From: Actinomycetota bacterium
GTDB lineage: Bacteria > Actinomycetota > Acidimicrobiia > Acidimicrobiales > JAMCPD01
Direction of reading: 5' to 3'
Assembly: GCA_023379935.1 (NCBI GenBank)
Contig: JAMCPD010000024.1
Coordinates: 1-64,000, forward strand
Length of the DNA: 64,000 nt
Shown here piece after piece: positions 10,422 to 19,912 of this stretch. The notes under the pieces are model-generated. The model ran no database searches. It was not told where the DNA came from and worked only from the letters and a program-made list of their open reading frames with translations. Numbering within the stretch: position 1 is the first letter of the stretch; each line of letters starts with the position of its first letter. Position numbers and translations under genes: made by a program.

Positions 10422-11693
10422 TCACACTAAAGGTTGCAACAGTCTAAATACCATACCGGTTCGTGGTTTTGGGTGAAAGTAAGTAGTTTTTGGAGGCATC
10501 ATTTTTCTGTTATGAGCCATATGTGCTATCTGCTCTACGGTTGTTGGGCGTACTTTTATGCCGGCCTGCACCTTACCGGCTCTTATCTGTTCTAAGGCAC
10601 TGTTCCAGTCAGGTTCATAGGTTATTTCATGTGGAGGCAGATTCTCGAAGAATGCTTCAAGTAGGACAGAGTCGGGATCTTCCGGATGGGTGGCAATATC
10701 AAACAAAGACTCGTTTTGACCCGTAGCCACCCAGATTCCCTCGACATTTCGTGTCTTGCCTGTATTGGTATTTATCTTTACAGGGCTGGAGTTTGTGAAG
10801 TTTGTGAATGCTTCGGTTATATCAAAATCTTGGCTCAGCCCGCTTATCAACCGGTGTATGGGATGTACATGGAGCTGATCTTTTTCCAACTGCACCACCA
10901 AAGCCATAACTGATTGATAATCAGGCGGTCGATTATCATCATGGTTGTCATGTCGATATTCATGTTCTTGCTTGTTCTCGCCCAGTTCTTGTGCGTATTG
11001 AAGGGCCGTTTCGTATCGGTGATGCCCATCTGCTAATACTATAGGCGCATTATTTATTGAGGAGCGTATGCTGTTTATACTATGCGGATCTTCAACTGCC
11101 CATAGCTCATGTACTACACCGTCGTCGTCTACCGCCCTCCAGGCCACATCAGCTAATTTATCGCCATATGTATCCGCCAGCGCTTGTTCGATTGCAACCG
11201 TGAGCCTGGCATCCAAAGAAAGCCCCCATATCGGAGAGGTGTTTGCTTTACAGGCTTGGAGCAACATCAACCGATCTCCCTTGGGCTTGGTTAAGGTTTT
11301 TTCGTGAGGGAGTATTTGAGGGTTTAGCGTATACGGATATTCAATCTCAACAGCCCCTATAACCCCTGTAGTAGTATTGAGTTTACTGTCATCTTCACTA
11401 TTTGAAATGGTATATGTCATCTTATAGATATACAGGCACTCATTTCCGTCTTGTCTCAATATAGTATCCCGGTGCCAATCGCGGAGTTTTTTTGCTGCAC
11501 TTTGATATGGATCAAGGTTATGTTGCGGGTCGGCTTGAGGCAACTCTATGTGTATGGCGTTGTATAAACTACGATCAGCCAGTATCTGTTGCTGGTCAGG
11601 GCTTACAATGTCATACGGTGGGGCTATAACTTTGTTAGGGTCTACTCGCGTTTTGTCGTAACGCAGACCGCGAAATGGATAAAAATTAGGCAT
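10422..11693 (-). CDS. DUF1015 family protein
   Basis: 'PFRGLRYD..VIAPPYDIVSPDQQ', 'LADGHHRYETAL'. Confidence 0.88.
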   Translation of the reverse strand: MPNFYPFRGLRYDKTRVDPNKVIAPPYDIVSPDQQQILADRSLYNAIHIELPQADPQHNLDPYQSAAKKLRDWHRDTILRQDGNECLYIYKMTYTISNSEDDSKLNTTTGVIGAVEIEYPYTLNPQILPHEKTLTKPKGDRLMLLQACKANTSPIWGLSLDARLTVAIEQALADTYGDKLADVAWRAVDDDGVVHELWAVEDPHSINSIRSSINNAPIVLADGHHRYETALQYAQELGENKQEHEYRHDNHDDNRPPDYQSVMALVVQLEKDQLHVHPIHRLISGLSQDFDITEAFTNFTNSSPVKINTNTGKTRNVEGIWVATGQNESLFDIATHPEDPDSVLLEAFFENLPPHEITYEPDWNSALEQIRAGKVQAGIKVRPTTVEQIAHMAHNRKMMPPKTTYFHPKPRTGMVFRLLQPLV

Positions 11694-11714
11694 GACGACT
11701 AGTATAGTGTTAAA

Positions 11715-12521
11715 GTGCGAGAGAATCCTGTTTGGTTGATTGACTTAGATGGTGTTATCTGGTGCGGAACACAGGCGCTTGAGGGTTCCGCTTGGGCCGT
11801 AGCAAAACTTCGCGAACATAACAGAAGGGTGTTGTTTGCAACCAACAACTCAGCTTTTGGTGTGCATGATATCTTAGAAAAGCTAGAGAAGATGGGAATT
11901 GAGGCTGATGTCGGTGATTTAGCAACTTCAGCCCAAGCCGCAGCTTTGCTGCTTGAACCCGGACAAACCGTATTGGCTTGCTCGGGACGTGGTTTAAAGG
12001 AGATATTGGCAGATCGTGGGGTGAAGGTGTATACACCGGATGATGACGCGGCTATATTGCCGGAGCGGAATGTCGATGCGGTGGTAGTGGGGTGGCACAA
12101 AGATTTTAATTTTAAAAGCCTGACTCTAGCGACTCGTTGCGTATTAAAAGGATCCCGATTGATCGGAACCAATGAAGATGCAACTTATCCGAGCACAGAT
12201 GGCATCCTACCCGGAGGAGGTGCGTTGGTAGCGGCTGTTGCTTATGCTTCCGCTACTCAAGCCATTATTGCGGGTAAGCCACACGATCCTTTTATTAATC
12301 TTTTGAGACAATGCGGAGTTGTTGGGGAATCTGCGGTGGAAATGGTGGTAGGCGACAGAGTTTCGACAGACGGTATTTTGGCCAAAAAACTAAATGCCGA
12401 TTTCTCACTGGTTCTTAGCGGGGTTACATCATCTGAAGATGTATCACGTAGTATCCATTCTCAAGAGCGCGCGCTAGATACGGCTGACAGTCTTGCACAA
12501 GTAGTATCCAGAATTCTTTAG
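11715..12521 (+). CDS. HAD-IIA family hydrolase
   Basis: 'WLIDLDGVIWCGTQALEGS', 'FATNNSAF', 'GKPHDPFINLL', 'VVGDRVSTDGILAKKL'; GTG start. Confidence 0.88.
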   Translation: MRENPVWLIDLDGVIWCGTQALEGSAWAVAKLREHNRRVLFATNNSAFGVHDILEKLEKMGIEADVGDLATSAQAAALLLEPGQTVLACSGRGLKEILADRGVKVYTPDDDAAILPERNVDAVVVGWHKDFNFKSLTLATRCVLKGSRLIGTNEDATYPSTDGILPGGGALVAAVAYASATQAIIAGKPHDPFINLLRQCGVVGESAVEMVVGDRVSTDGILAKKLNADFSLVLSGVTSSEDVSRSIHSQERALDTADSLAQVVSRIL

Positions 12522-12530
12522 AATTCCAAG

Positions 12531-13109
12531 TTGATTAATTATAATTATCTTGCTAATGTTTGTAGCGTGACACAAAATAATTGGTTAAAACGCTATAGAG
12601 ATGCCGGAATTACATTCACTGAGTTGAATAGGTCCAAGGCTAAAGAGTTGGTAAAAGAGTTGGTCAAGACTGGAGAGGTGCAACGCTCTCAAGCACAAGA
12701 GTGGGTTGACGATCTGCTGGAACGTAGTCGCAAGAGCACTGAAGTTGTAGTTGGACTGGCGCGCCAAGAAGTAACCAGGCAGTTGAATGCCTTAGGTATT
12801 AATTCAAGAGAAGATATTATTAATCTTGTTACCAAGGTTTCTCGCGCTACTATAAGACGTGTTTTACAACAAGACTCTGATGTTGTTACAACAAAGCCTG
12901 CAGCTGGCAAGCCTGCAGCTGGCAAACCTACTGCTGGCAAACCTACTACAGCAAAGCCGGCAGCAAAAAAACCGGCAGCAAAAAAACCGGCAGCAAAAAA
13001 ACCGGCAGCAAAAAAACCGGCAGCAAAAAAGGCTCCTGTTACCAAAGCATCTTCAGCTACAAAAAAAGCCAACCCCACCAAAGCATCTCCGGCCAGAAAG
13101 CGGAGTTAG
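12531..13109 (+). CDS. Phasin-like/histone-H1-like protein with Lys-Pro-Ala-rich tail
   Basis: Helical N-terminal region and C-terminal (KPAAK)n tail encoded by 15-bp tandem repeats; lies between HAD and tlyA. Confidence 0.7.
   Translation: MINYNYLANVCSVTQNNWLKRYRDAGITFTELNRSKAKELVKELVKTGEVQRSQAQEWVDDLLERSRKSTEVVVGLARQEVTRQLNALGINSREDIINLVTKVSRATIRRVLQQDSDVVTTKPAAGKPAAGKPTAGKPTTAKPAAKKPAAKKPAAKKPAAKKPAAKKAPVTKASSATKKANPTKASPARKRS
12957..13031 (+). repeat. 15-bp tandem repeat (ccggcagcaaaaaaa), about 4-5 units
   Basis: Units begin at 12957, 12972, 12987, 13002, 13017, in frame. Confidence 0.95.
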
Positions 13110-13130
13110 ATTTAAACCGAAAGGGATAGT

Positions 13131-13961
13131 TTGGCAGGGCCTCGGCGCAGACTTGATGTTGAGTTAGTGCGCAGGGGTCTAATTGCCAGCTCTTCCCAAG
13201 CGCGAGAAGCTATTGATGCCGGTGAAGTCATTGTAGGGGGGGTTTTTGCCTCCAGTCCGTCACGTCTCGTGTCCCCCGACGAACCGGTGCGCTTAATGCC
13301 TCCTGCGCCAAGATTTGCAAGCCGCGGTGGTATAAAACTTGATGCTGCTATTGATACTTTCGGCATATCAGTTCATGCTCAACGTGCTTTGGATGTGGGA
13401 AGCAGTACCGGCGGTTTTACCAGTTGCCTGTTGCAAAAAGGTGTGGGTGAGGTGGTGGCGGTCGATGTTGGCCGTTGTCAGTTCCGTGAGAACCTATCCG
13501 GCGACAAACGAGTTGTGTTGATGGAAAGGACCGACATACGAAACTTGACACTTGATATGGTTGGCGGGTCCGGCTTTGGTTTAATCGTTGTGGATGTAGC
13601 CTTTGTGTCATTGACTAAAGTACTTACTAAGTTGATTCAGGAGTTGGCACTACCCCTGGCAGACTTAATTTTACTTATAAAGCCCCAGTTTGAGTTGGCC
13701 CACGCGGAGGTTTCCAAGGGCAAAGGGGTTATCCGGGATGAGAAACTGTGGTATAAATCACTCTGCAAGGTGGCAGAATCATTGAGTGCCAACGGTGCCA
13801 ACCTTGTTGACGGGATGGTTTCACCTATAACAGGCGCAAGCGGTAACGTGGAGTTTTTTTTCCACGCAGTAGCTCTTTCTTCCCCTCCTCTTCCTCCATT
13901 TAGTACTGCAGATATTAAAAATCTTGCACACAGCGCAAAAGTTTTGAACCTTTTTGAGTAA
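13131..13961 (+). CDS. tlyA: TlyA family rRNA (2'-O) methyltransferase / hemolysin
   Basis: S4-like 'RRRLDVELVRRGLIASSSQAREAIDAGEVIVGG', 'RGGIKLDAAIDTFG', 'ALDVGSSTGGFTSCLLQ'; TTG start. Confidence 0.9.
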   Translation: MAGPRRRLDVELVRRGLIASSSQAREAIDAGEVIVGGVFASSPSRLVSPDEPVRLMPPAPRFASRGGIKLDAAIDTFGISVHAQRALDVGSSTGGFTSCLLQKGVGEVVAVDVGRCQFRENLSGDKRVVLMERTDIRNLTLDMVGGSGFGLIVVDVAFVSLTKVLTKLIQELALPLADLILLIKPQFELAHAEVSKGKGVIRDEKLWYKSLCKVAESLSANGANLVDGMVSPITGASGNVEFFFHAVALSSPPLPPFSTADIKNLAHSAKVLNLFE

Positions 13962-13979
13962 TGAGGAGTCTTAATAAGT

Positions 13980-14579
13980 ATGAAGCTGTTCGCGAAAGCT
14001 ACAAAAGGATTGATAAAAAAGGACGAAAGCGATATGGAGGAGAAGCTGGAGAGATGCATCAAAGATAGTTATGTTCCTGCTTTCCGTACTGCATGTTTTA
14101 TACTTGGGAATCCTTCTGATGCCGAAGAAGCCTTACAGGAAGCATTTTTACGGGCTTGGAGATTCCGTGCGGCACTTACGAACGAGTCCAATCTTCGGCC
14201 GTGGTTGTACAGAGTAGTTGTTAATGCTTGTTTTTCCAGGCTTCGCAAAGAAATACCTCAGCGGGAGCGGCGAACTAACGATGATCTACTGCAACAGCTT
14301 GCTACTTCAGTAGGAGTTCCGGAAGTGGAGATAACGGGATCCGAGCTGAGGCAGGCAGTGTTGAATGCATTGGAAGGACTTCCTTTAAATCTGAGAATCC
14401 CCGTGATTTTACGTTATTATGCCGGGTTGAGTGAGCAGGAGATAGCCACGGCTATACGACGTAGGCAGGGAACGGTGAAATCCCGGCTGCATGAAGCCCG
14501 TCGTCGTTTGGCTGAATATCCGCAGCTGCAATCGCTGGCAATAAAATCATATAGTTTTACTAAGGAGCAAGTCTTATGA
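13980..14579 (+). CDS. ECF-type RNA polymerase sigma-70 factor
   Basis: 'NPSDAEEALQEAFLRAWRFRAAL..LRPWLYRVVVNACFSRLRK' region 2 and 'YYAGLSEQEIATAIRRRQGTVKSRLHEARRRL' region 4. Confidence 0.93.
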   Translation: MKLFAKATKGLIKKDESDMEEKLERCIKDSYVPAFRTACFILGNPSDAEEALQEAFLRAWRFRAALTNESNLRPWLYRVVVNACFSRLRKEIPQRERRTNDDLLQQLATSVGVPEVEITGSELRQAVLNALEGLPLNLRIPVILRYYAGLSEQEIATAIRRRQGTVKSRLHEARRRLAEYPQLQSLAIKSYSFTKEQVL

Positions 14580-15739
14580 CACAGACACAGGCAATGATTG
14601 ATGAACAACTTATGCGCTATGCACTTTCAAAAGCGGCAGTCGGCTTTGAAGTTCCAGAGGATGGCTTTCAAAAGCTGCTAGATGCTATCCACAAGCCCAT
14701 AGGGTTAAATGACCAAACCGGTTTAGAGGCTACAGCCTCTTTAGAGGCTGGGGGAACTCCAACCGGTGGTGTTAAAAAGGTGCATACAACCCGAAAAGCT
14801 GTATATAAGCGTAAGCCAATCCTGTTAGGAGCGACAGCAGCATTATTGGCTATAATAGCTCTGGCCTTCACCGCTGTGCCTACATTTTTGGCTGTCAAAC
14901 CCTCAAACCCCACAACAGCTTTGCCAAGCTCACGATCAGGGGCTCCCTTTCCATCTCGAGCTTCACATATTAACGCCGCCATGTCTGCGCCTGCGGGCCA
15001 ACCCAATCAATCAACTCTAACCACCACACCAATATCGCAGATAGTCGGACAACCGGCAAAAATAGAGCAGACCGGCTCCCTTGGCTTAACGGTTGGTAAA
15101 GGAAACCTAAACTCCACTATGGTCAAACTGACCTCCCTGGCGCTTGGCAATGGTGGTTTCATATCTACCTCCCAAACTACAAATATCCCCGGAGAAGCAC
15201 CCAGCGGGAGTCTTACTCTTCAAGTACCCGTGGATAGTTTTGATGCGGTACTGAAGCAAGCGACTACCTTTGGCAGGGTTGACATGTTAACAACCAATGC
15301 CACTGATGTAACTGCCAAGTATGTTGACTTGCAAGCCCAAATAAGCGCTTTGGATGCCAGTCGCCAGCAGTATCTGACTATAATGTCACAAGCTACCAAC
15401 ATTAGCGACATACTTGCTGTTCAATCACAGATTGACAGTATTCAGTCTCAGATTGATCAGTTGCAAGGGCAACTGAATGTATTAAAATCAGAGACTACAT
15501 ACTCGACTTTATCGGTATCTATAGTGGAATCAGGATATCCCGGTCCGCACCCTCCCATGCCGCCGCGACCGGAGTCGGGTATTGTGAAAGCTTTTCACAA
15601 AGCTGTAGCCGGTTTCGTCAACGGATTTGAAGGGTTGTTATCAGCCAGTGGGGGCATACTGTTTGTTATCCTTGTTATTGCCGCCTTGATAGTCATAGTG
15701 CGGTTTGCTTGGAGAGGTGCCCGCCGTTTGATGATATAG
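14576..15739 (+). CDS. DUF4349 protein with N-terminal cytoplasmic segment (putative anti-sigma/lipoprotein partner)
   Basis: ATGA overlap with the ECF gene; TM near residue 85; 'TSQTTNIPGEAPSGSLTLQVPVDSFDAVL..VTAKYVDLQAQISAL..QSQIDSIQSQIDQLQGQLNVLKSETTYSTLSVSI'. Confidence 0.8.
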   Translation: MTQTQAMIDEQLMRYALSKAAVGFEVPEDGFQKLLDAIHKPIGLNDQTGLEATASLEAGGTPTGGVKKVHTTRKAVYKRKPILLGATAALLAIIALAFTAVPTFLAVKPSNPTTALPSSRSGAPFPSRASHINAAMSAPAGQPNQSTLTTTPISQIVGQPAKIEQTGSLGLTVGKGNLNSTMVKLTSLALGNGGFISTSQTTNIPGEAPSGSLTLQVPVDSFDAVLKQATTFGRVDMLTTNATDVTAKYVDLQAQISALDASRQQYLTIMSQATNISDILAVQSQIDSIQSQIDQLQGQLNVLKSETTYSTLSVSIVESGYPGPHPPMPPRPESGIVKAFHKAVAGFVNGFEGLLSASGGILFVILVIAALIVIVRFAWRGARRLMI

Positions 15740-15825
15740 CAGTTTTGGTTTAAAGCCTGCGGTTGTGCTATCTTTTCTGATATGTTCTACCGTTTTAGAC
15801 CATGTTGCATCAGACCGTATAGTCC

Positions 15826-16782
15826 ATGGTGAAAATAGCTTTTGTAGTGTATCCCAAGAGGGTAAAAGCTCTTGAGTTAGCAGACGAAGCACAACAGTGG
15901 GTAGTTGACAACGGGAACGAATCGGCAGGTGTATTCCAGATAGACCGTTCTGGATCACATGTGGATGCCAAAGCATTAGGCAACCTTGATCTGCTGGTTA
16001 GTCTAGGAGGAGATGGCACGATGCTTCAGGCGGTTCATCTTGGTGTTGATTTGAATGTACCCGTATTAGGTGTGAACTTGGGGCGTTTGGGATATTTAAC
16101 TGAAATTGAACCGTCCGGGCTCAAAGATGCCCTCAGTCGTTTTTTCAAAGGTGACTACCGCTTGGAACAGCGCATGGTGTTATCCGTAACTAATAAGTCG
16201 CACAAGCCAGGTCATAACTCCTCCAAACTGATAGCTTTAAACGAAGTTGTGTTGGAGAAAAGTTTACCCGGGCATACAGTGCGGATAAAGGTGAAAATCA
16301 ACAACAAGTCGTTCATGGACTATGTGGCGGATGGGCTGATTGTGTGTACCCCCACCGGTTCTACTGCGTATAACTTTTCTGCTCGAGGTCCGGTAATATC
16401 GCCAAAGCTAAAGGTATTGGTTCTTACTACGGTAGCTCCCCATAATATGTTTGATCGTTCTTTGGTATTAGAACCCGCTGATCACATAGAACTGGAAGTA
16501 GCGGGAGCAAGTTCGGCAAGCTGGGCCGTTGATGGGCGCAGCATGGGAGAACTGCTTCGTGAAGAAAGCTTGCTTATTACATCATCAGATACCCCGATAC
16601 AGCTGGTTGCTTTTGAAGAACGTGATTTTCAAATGGTTTTGAAGTCCAAGTTCACCATTTCCGATTCGACAAGGACTGCCGATATGGATGATACCGGTCA
16701 AATTGGAGATATTTTGGCGCAAAAGTTTCCATTGAGAGAGGTTCCGTTGGACGGAGATATAATGCATGAGGATGGTGAATAA
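15826..16782 (+). CDS. nadK: NAD kinase
   Basis: 'LLVSLGGDGTMLQAVHL', 'GVNLGRLGYLTEIEP', 'DGLIVCTPTGSTAYNFSARGPVISP'. Confidence 0.95.
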   Translation: MVKIAFVVYPKRVKALELADEAQQWVVDNGNESAGVFQIDRSGSHVDAKALGNLDLLVSLGGDGTMLQAVHLGVDLNVPVLGVNLGRLGYLTEIEPSGLKDALSRFFKGDYRLEQRMVLSVTNKSHKPGHNSSKLIALNEVVLEKSLPGHTVRIKVKINNKSFMDYVADGLIVCTPTGSTAYNFSARGPVISPKLKVLVLTTVAPHNMFDRSLVLEPADHIELEVAGASSASWAVDGRSMGELLREESLLITSSDTPIQLVAFEERDFQMVLKSKFTISDSTRTADMDDTGQIGDILAQKFPLREVPLDGDIMHEDGE

Positions 16783-16818
16783 TCTTAGGAATGTTGACAG
16801 CGGTACGGATGGTGGATA

Positions 16819-18639
16819 ATGCTGGATGAACTGCATGTTCAGAATCTGGGGGTGATTGAGGAGGTTAAACTCAACTTAGAAGGTGGGATGACAGCTTTAA
16901 CCGGGGAAACCGGTGCCGGCAAGACCTTGCTGGTTGAAGCCCTTGAGCTACTGGCCGGAGTGCGGGCCGACATTTCCCTGCTGAGGGCGGGGGCCAAAGA
17001 AGCACTGGTAGAGGGGCATTTTGTGCTAAATGATGAAGAATGGATTCTTGCCAGATCTTTAGGCGGAACCTCCGGCACAAAACAGCGTTCTGTTGCATGG
17101 GTCAACAATCGTATGGTTCCGGTTGCATCGCTTGCTAAGACGGCTTCGAACTGTGTGGAGTTGCATGGTCAACATACCCATCAGGCGCTTTTGACACCCG
17201 AAGCTCAAAGATCAGCTTTGGATGAATTCTGTGGTATTGATACAACCCCACTGCATAAAGCCGTGGCGGGGCTTAAAGATGTCAAACGTGCGCTTTCAGA
17301 GCTGGGGGGAGATGAGTCGGAGCGCTTAAGGGAGATGGATATACTGCGTTATCAGATAAATGAGATTGAAGCCGCTCAGATTACCGATCCTTTTGAGGAT
17401 ATTAAACTTGAAGAGCAAGAAGACACTTTAGCCGATGTTGTGAATGCTAAAGAAAGCGCTCAAATAGTTCTGTCGCAACTGGGGGGTGATGGCTCCGATG
17501 TACCGGGGGGATCCGGGCCGTCTGGTATGTTTGGTGACAACTTTGATGTATTGAGCATTACTTCCCAAGCCGTTAAACTGCTCGAAAAACATCCGGCATT
17601 AGTGTCTATTTCACAACGTTTTACAGCTGTTCAAGCGGAACTGGCTGATGTGATGAGCGAGCTTAGAGAAACGACGGAACAGTTGATAGATGATCCTGAA
17701 ATGCTAGAGAAACTGAGGACACGCCGGCAAATGTTGAAAGAGTTATGTAAGAAATACGGACCTGTCCTATCCGCAGGATCAGCCTCGGGATCATACTTTG
17801 GCAAAGGCTCTGATTTGGCTCCCGTAGTAGAGTTTGAGAAAAAGGCAAAAGCAAGACTGTTAGAACTTGAATCTGCATCAACCACTGCAGCTGAACTTGA
17901 TCAACAAAGGGTTGCACTTGAAGATGAAGTAAACAAGCTGTTAGTACAACTGCGTACGCAAAGAGTAAATGGGGCGGCAAAGTTTGGTGAAACTGTTATG
18001 AATCACTTGAGTAAGCTCGCCATGCCAAAGGCAATCCTTCAAGTAAGGGTTGGCCAAAGTGCAGATGACGTAGTCTTTTTACTTGGAGTAAACTCTGGTG
18101 AGCCGCTATTGCCATTGTCCAAAGTCGCTTCTGGCGGTGAATTATCACGGTGCATGTTGGCAATACGTTTGGCGCTAATGGAGGCTGCTGATTATGGCAC
18201 CACTCTTGCTGATGAGGTTAAGGTTGGCAGCAGACAGATCAATGGCGCATCAACCGGTAAAACTGTAGGCACTGAGTCAACCAGCGACATTGTGGGACCT
18301 GGGCCAACCGGTAAAACCTTGATATTTGATGAGGTGGACGCCGGTATAGGCGGCCAAGCGGCATTGGCTGTTGGAAAAGCACTTGCTATTTTGGCCCGCA
18401 ACTATCAAGTGCTGGTGGTTACACATCTACCTCAGGTAGCTGCATTTGCCGATCATCAAATATCAGTAGAAAAGCATGAGCAGAAAGGCAGGACCATTTC
18501 ACAAGTTACCCATTTGGATTCATCACAAAGAGTTATAGAACTTGCCAGAATGTTGTCCGGTCAGCCCCACTCTAAGGCGGCTCAGCAACATGCTTTAGAT
18601 CTGATACAAAGCTGTCAAGGAGACTTTCTCAGAAGATAA
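16819..18639 (+). CDS. recN: DNA repair protein RecN
   Basis: 'MLDELHVQNLGVIEEV', 'TALTGETGAGKTLLVEALELL', 'ELHGQHTHQALL', 'KVASGGELSRCMLAIRL', 'LIFDEVDAGIGGQAALAVG'. Confidence 0.95.
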   Translation: MLDELHVQNLGVIEEVKLNLEGGMTALTGETGAGKTLLVEALELLAGVRADISLLRAGAKEALVEGHFVLNDEEWILARSLGGTSGTKQRSVAWVNNRMVPVASLAKTASNCVELHGQHTHQALLTPEAQRSALDEFCGIDTTPLHKAVAGLKDVKRALSELGGDESERLREMDILRYQINEIEAAQITDPFEDIKLEEQEDTLADVVNAKESAQIVLSQLGGDGSDVPGGSGPSGMFGDNFDVLSITSQAVKLLEKHPALVSISQRFTAVQAELADVMSELRETTEQLIDDPEMLEKLRTRRQMLKELCKKYGPVLSAGSASGSYFGKGSDLAPVVEFEKKAKARLLELESASTTAAELDQQRVALEDEVNKLLVQLRTQRVNGAAKFGETVMNHLSKLAMPKAILQVRVGQSADDVVFLLGVNSGEPLLPLSKVASGGELSRCMLAIRLALMEAADYGTTLADEVKVGSRQINGASTGKTVGTESTSDIVGPGPTGKTLIFDEVDAGIGGQAALAVGKALAILARNYQVLVVTHLPQVAAFADHQISVEKHEQKGRTISQVTHLDSSQRVIELARMLSGQPHSKAAQQHALDLIQSCQGDFLRR

Positions 18640-18698
18640 CGACGCTTTCATGTTGCGCCTGGACCTCCGTAGGTTACCATCCGTTGGGATTTCTTATC

Positions 18699-19409
18699 TC
18701 AGAGGGCATGTACCGCTACAAGCAGCTGGCCGGCAGTGGAAGCAGGACTTGAGTTCATATATGTTACCACTCCTTGTTTGTTGAGGAGATAGTAGACATC
18801 CGGATAAGCCTTGGGGTTCCAAGCGTATGCCAGAGACTTATTGGCTGTTCCAAAGATCCAATCAGGTTTATTAGCTTTCAAGCCAGCATTAGTATGAATA
18901 AAACTAACCATGCTAGGGATACCGGTACCGGAATGACCTAAGTTCTTATAGTTTTCCAGTTCAACCACTTGTATTCCAGCTCCTTGCAGTTCAGAAATTA
19001 GAGAGGATGCCATGTACTGTGTTCCTTGAGAGCAGCTAGAACACCAGGTATCCATAAACCAGACCAAAGTAGGTTTGTTAAGCACAGAATCTATTGGAAT
19101 CTGTTTGTTAGATAAATTGGTAAAGGTCATGTCGGAACTGACGGGGACGTGAGACCCTACGGATAAGGTCGCTTGAGTCTGATTGGAACTTCCTGATCCG
19201 CCAAAAAGGCCAATCATCACTGCAATCAGTACAACCAGTGCTAATCCACCCATGCCATAGTCTATCCAACGGCTATGACGGTGTTTATTTTTATACCTTT
19301 GTAGCTTGGCTGCTTGGTGCTTGGACTTTCCCTGCCCCTGGCGTTGTCTGCGCCCATTATTGGGTTGCCGGGTAGGTTTACCCACTGCTGTTTCCTTTAC
19401 TTTTAGCAA
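18699..19409 (-). CDS. Membrane-anchored thioredoxin/TlpA-like protein
   Basis: N-terminal TM plus 'PTLVWFMDTWCSSCSQGTQYM' CxxC fold; start uncertain (TTG 19409 or nearby GTG). Confidence 0.75.
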   Translation of the reverse strand: MLKVKETAVGKPTRQPNNGRRQRQGQGKSKHQAAKLQRYKNKHRHSRWIDYGMGGLALVVLIAVMIGLFGGSGSSNQTQATLSVGSHVPVSSDMTFTNLSNKQIPIDSVLNKPTLVWFMDTWCSSCSQGTQYMASSLISELQGAGIQVVELENYKNLGHSGTGIPSMVSFIHTNAGLKANKPDWIFGTANKSLAYAWNPKAYPDVYYLLNKQGVVTYMNSSPASTAGQLLVAVHAL

Positions 19410-19448
19410 CTACACCCACTGTTATCTCCTTTACTTTTAGCAACTACA
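19381..19448. repeat. 34-bp tandem duplication at a gene junction
   Basis: 19381-19414 and 19415-19448 are identical at 31 of 34 positions. Confidence 0.95.
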
Positions 19449-19912
19449 AAATGTAGCTTCACTTGTGCATGATTATGTGGATCCACTTGGAGAGCATATT
19501 TGGCAACTTCGGCAATCTGAGTTACTTGAGCCTTGGCTGACAAATTGGTAGATTTATAATGTACAACAAAAGTAGCGAAACTTCCGGGAACTATTGAAGT
19601 TACTGCCGGAACTTTTGATTTCAAAAGACGCATAGTGCGTGTTGCACATCCCAAACATGTATAGCGCGGTGAATAGAGCCATACAGTGTTGGTGTCAGGG
19701 GAAGATGATACATCTATGTACTCCTGAGAATATTTAAACTGTGGACGAGACGTGGTAGAGTCATTCCACAAGTAATGTGATGTAGCATCAGCTATATGCA
19801 CTGAAACGGTTGGACTGGCGGAAGACTTGTAGTAGAAAAATATACCTCCAACTGTTATGATAACAGCAGCAATTACTCTGAAAATACCTTTTTGCAAATG
19901 TACTCGGCTCAT
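19403..19912 (-). CDS. Exported/membrane-anchored protein with CxxC and C-terminal CSC (candidate periplasmic-side metal-binding protein)
   Basis: Signal anchor; 'YSPRYTCLGCATRTMRLLKSK'; ends 'NSGCSC'; overlapping gene in the mer-like operon. Confidence 0.6.
   Translation of the reverse strand: MSRVHLQKGIFRVIAAVIITVGGIFFYYKSSASPTVSVHIADATSHYLWNDSTTSRPQFKYSQEYIDVSSSPDTNTVWLYSPRYTCLGCATRTMRLLKSKVPAVTSIVPGSFATFVVHYKSTNLSAKAQVTQIAEVAKYALQVDPHNHAQVKLHFVVAKSKGDNSGCSC

Noticed and set aside
12957-13031. Possible CRISPR-like array
   Set aside because: 15-bp contiguous in-frame coding units with no spacers; no cas genes in the window.
12689-13081. Antisense ORF of 130 aa (FFAAGFFAAG repeats)
   Set aside because: Shadow of the KPAAK tandem repeat on the opposite strand; the sense frame has the better context.
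16780-16825. SOS/LexA box upstream of recN
   Set aside because: No sequence resembling the actinobacterial TCGAAC-N4-GTTCGA motif seen between nadK and recN.
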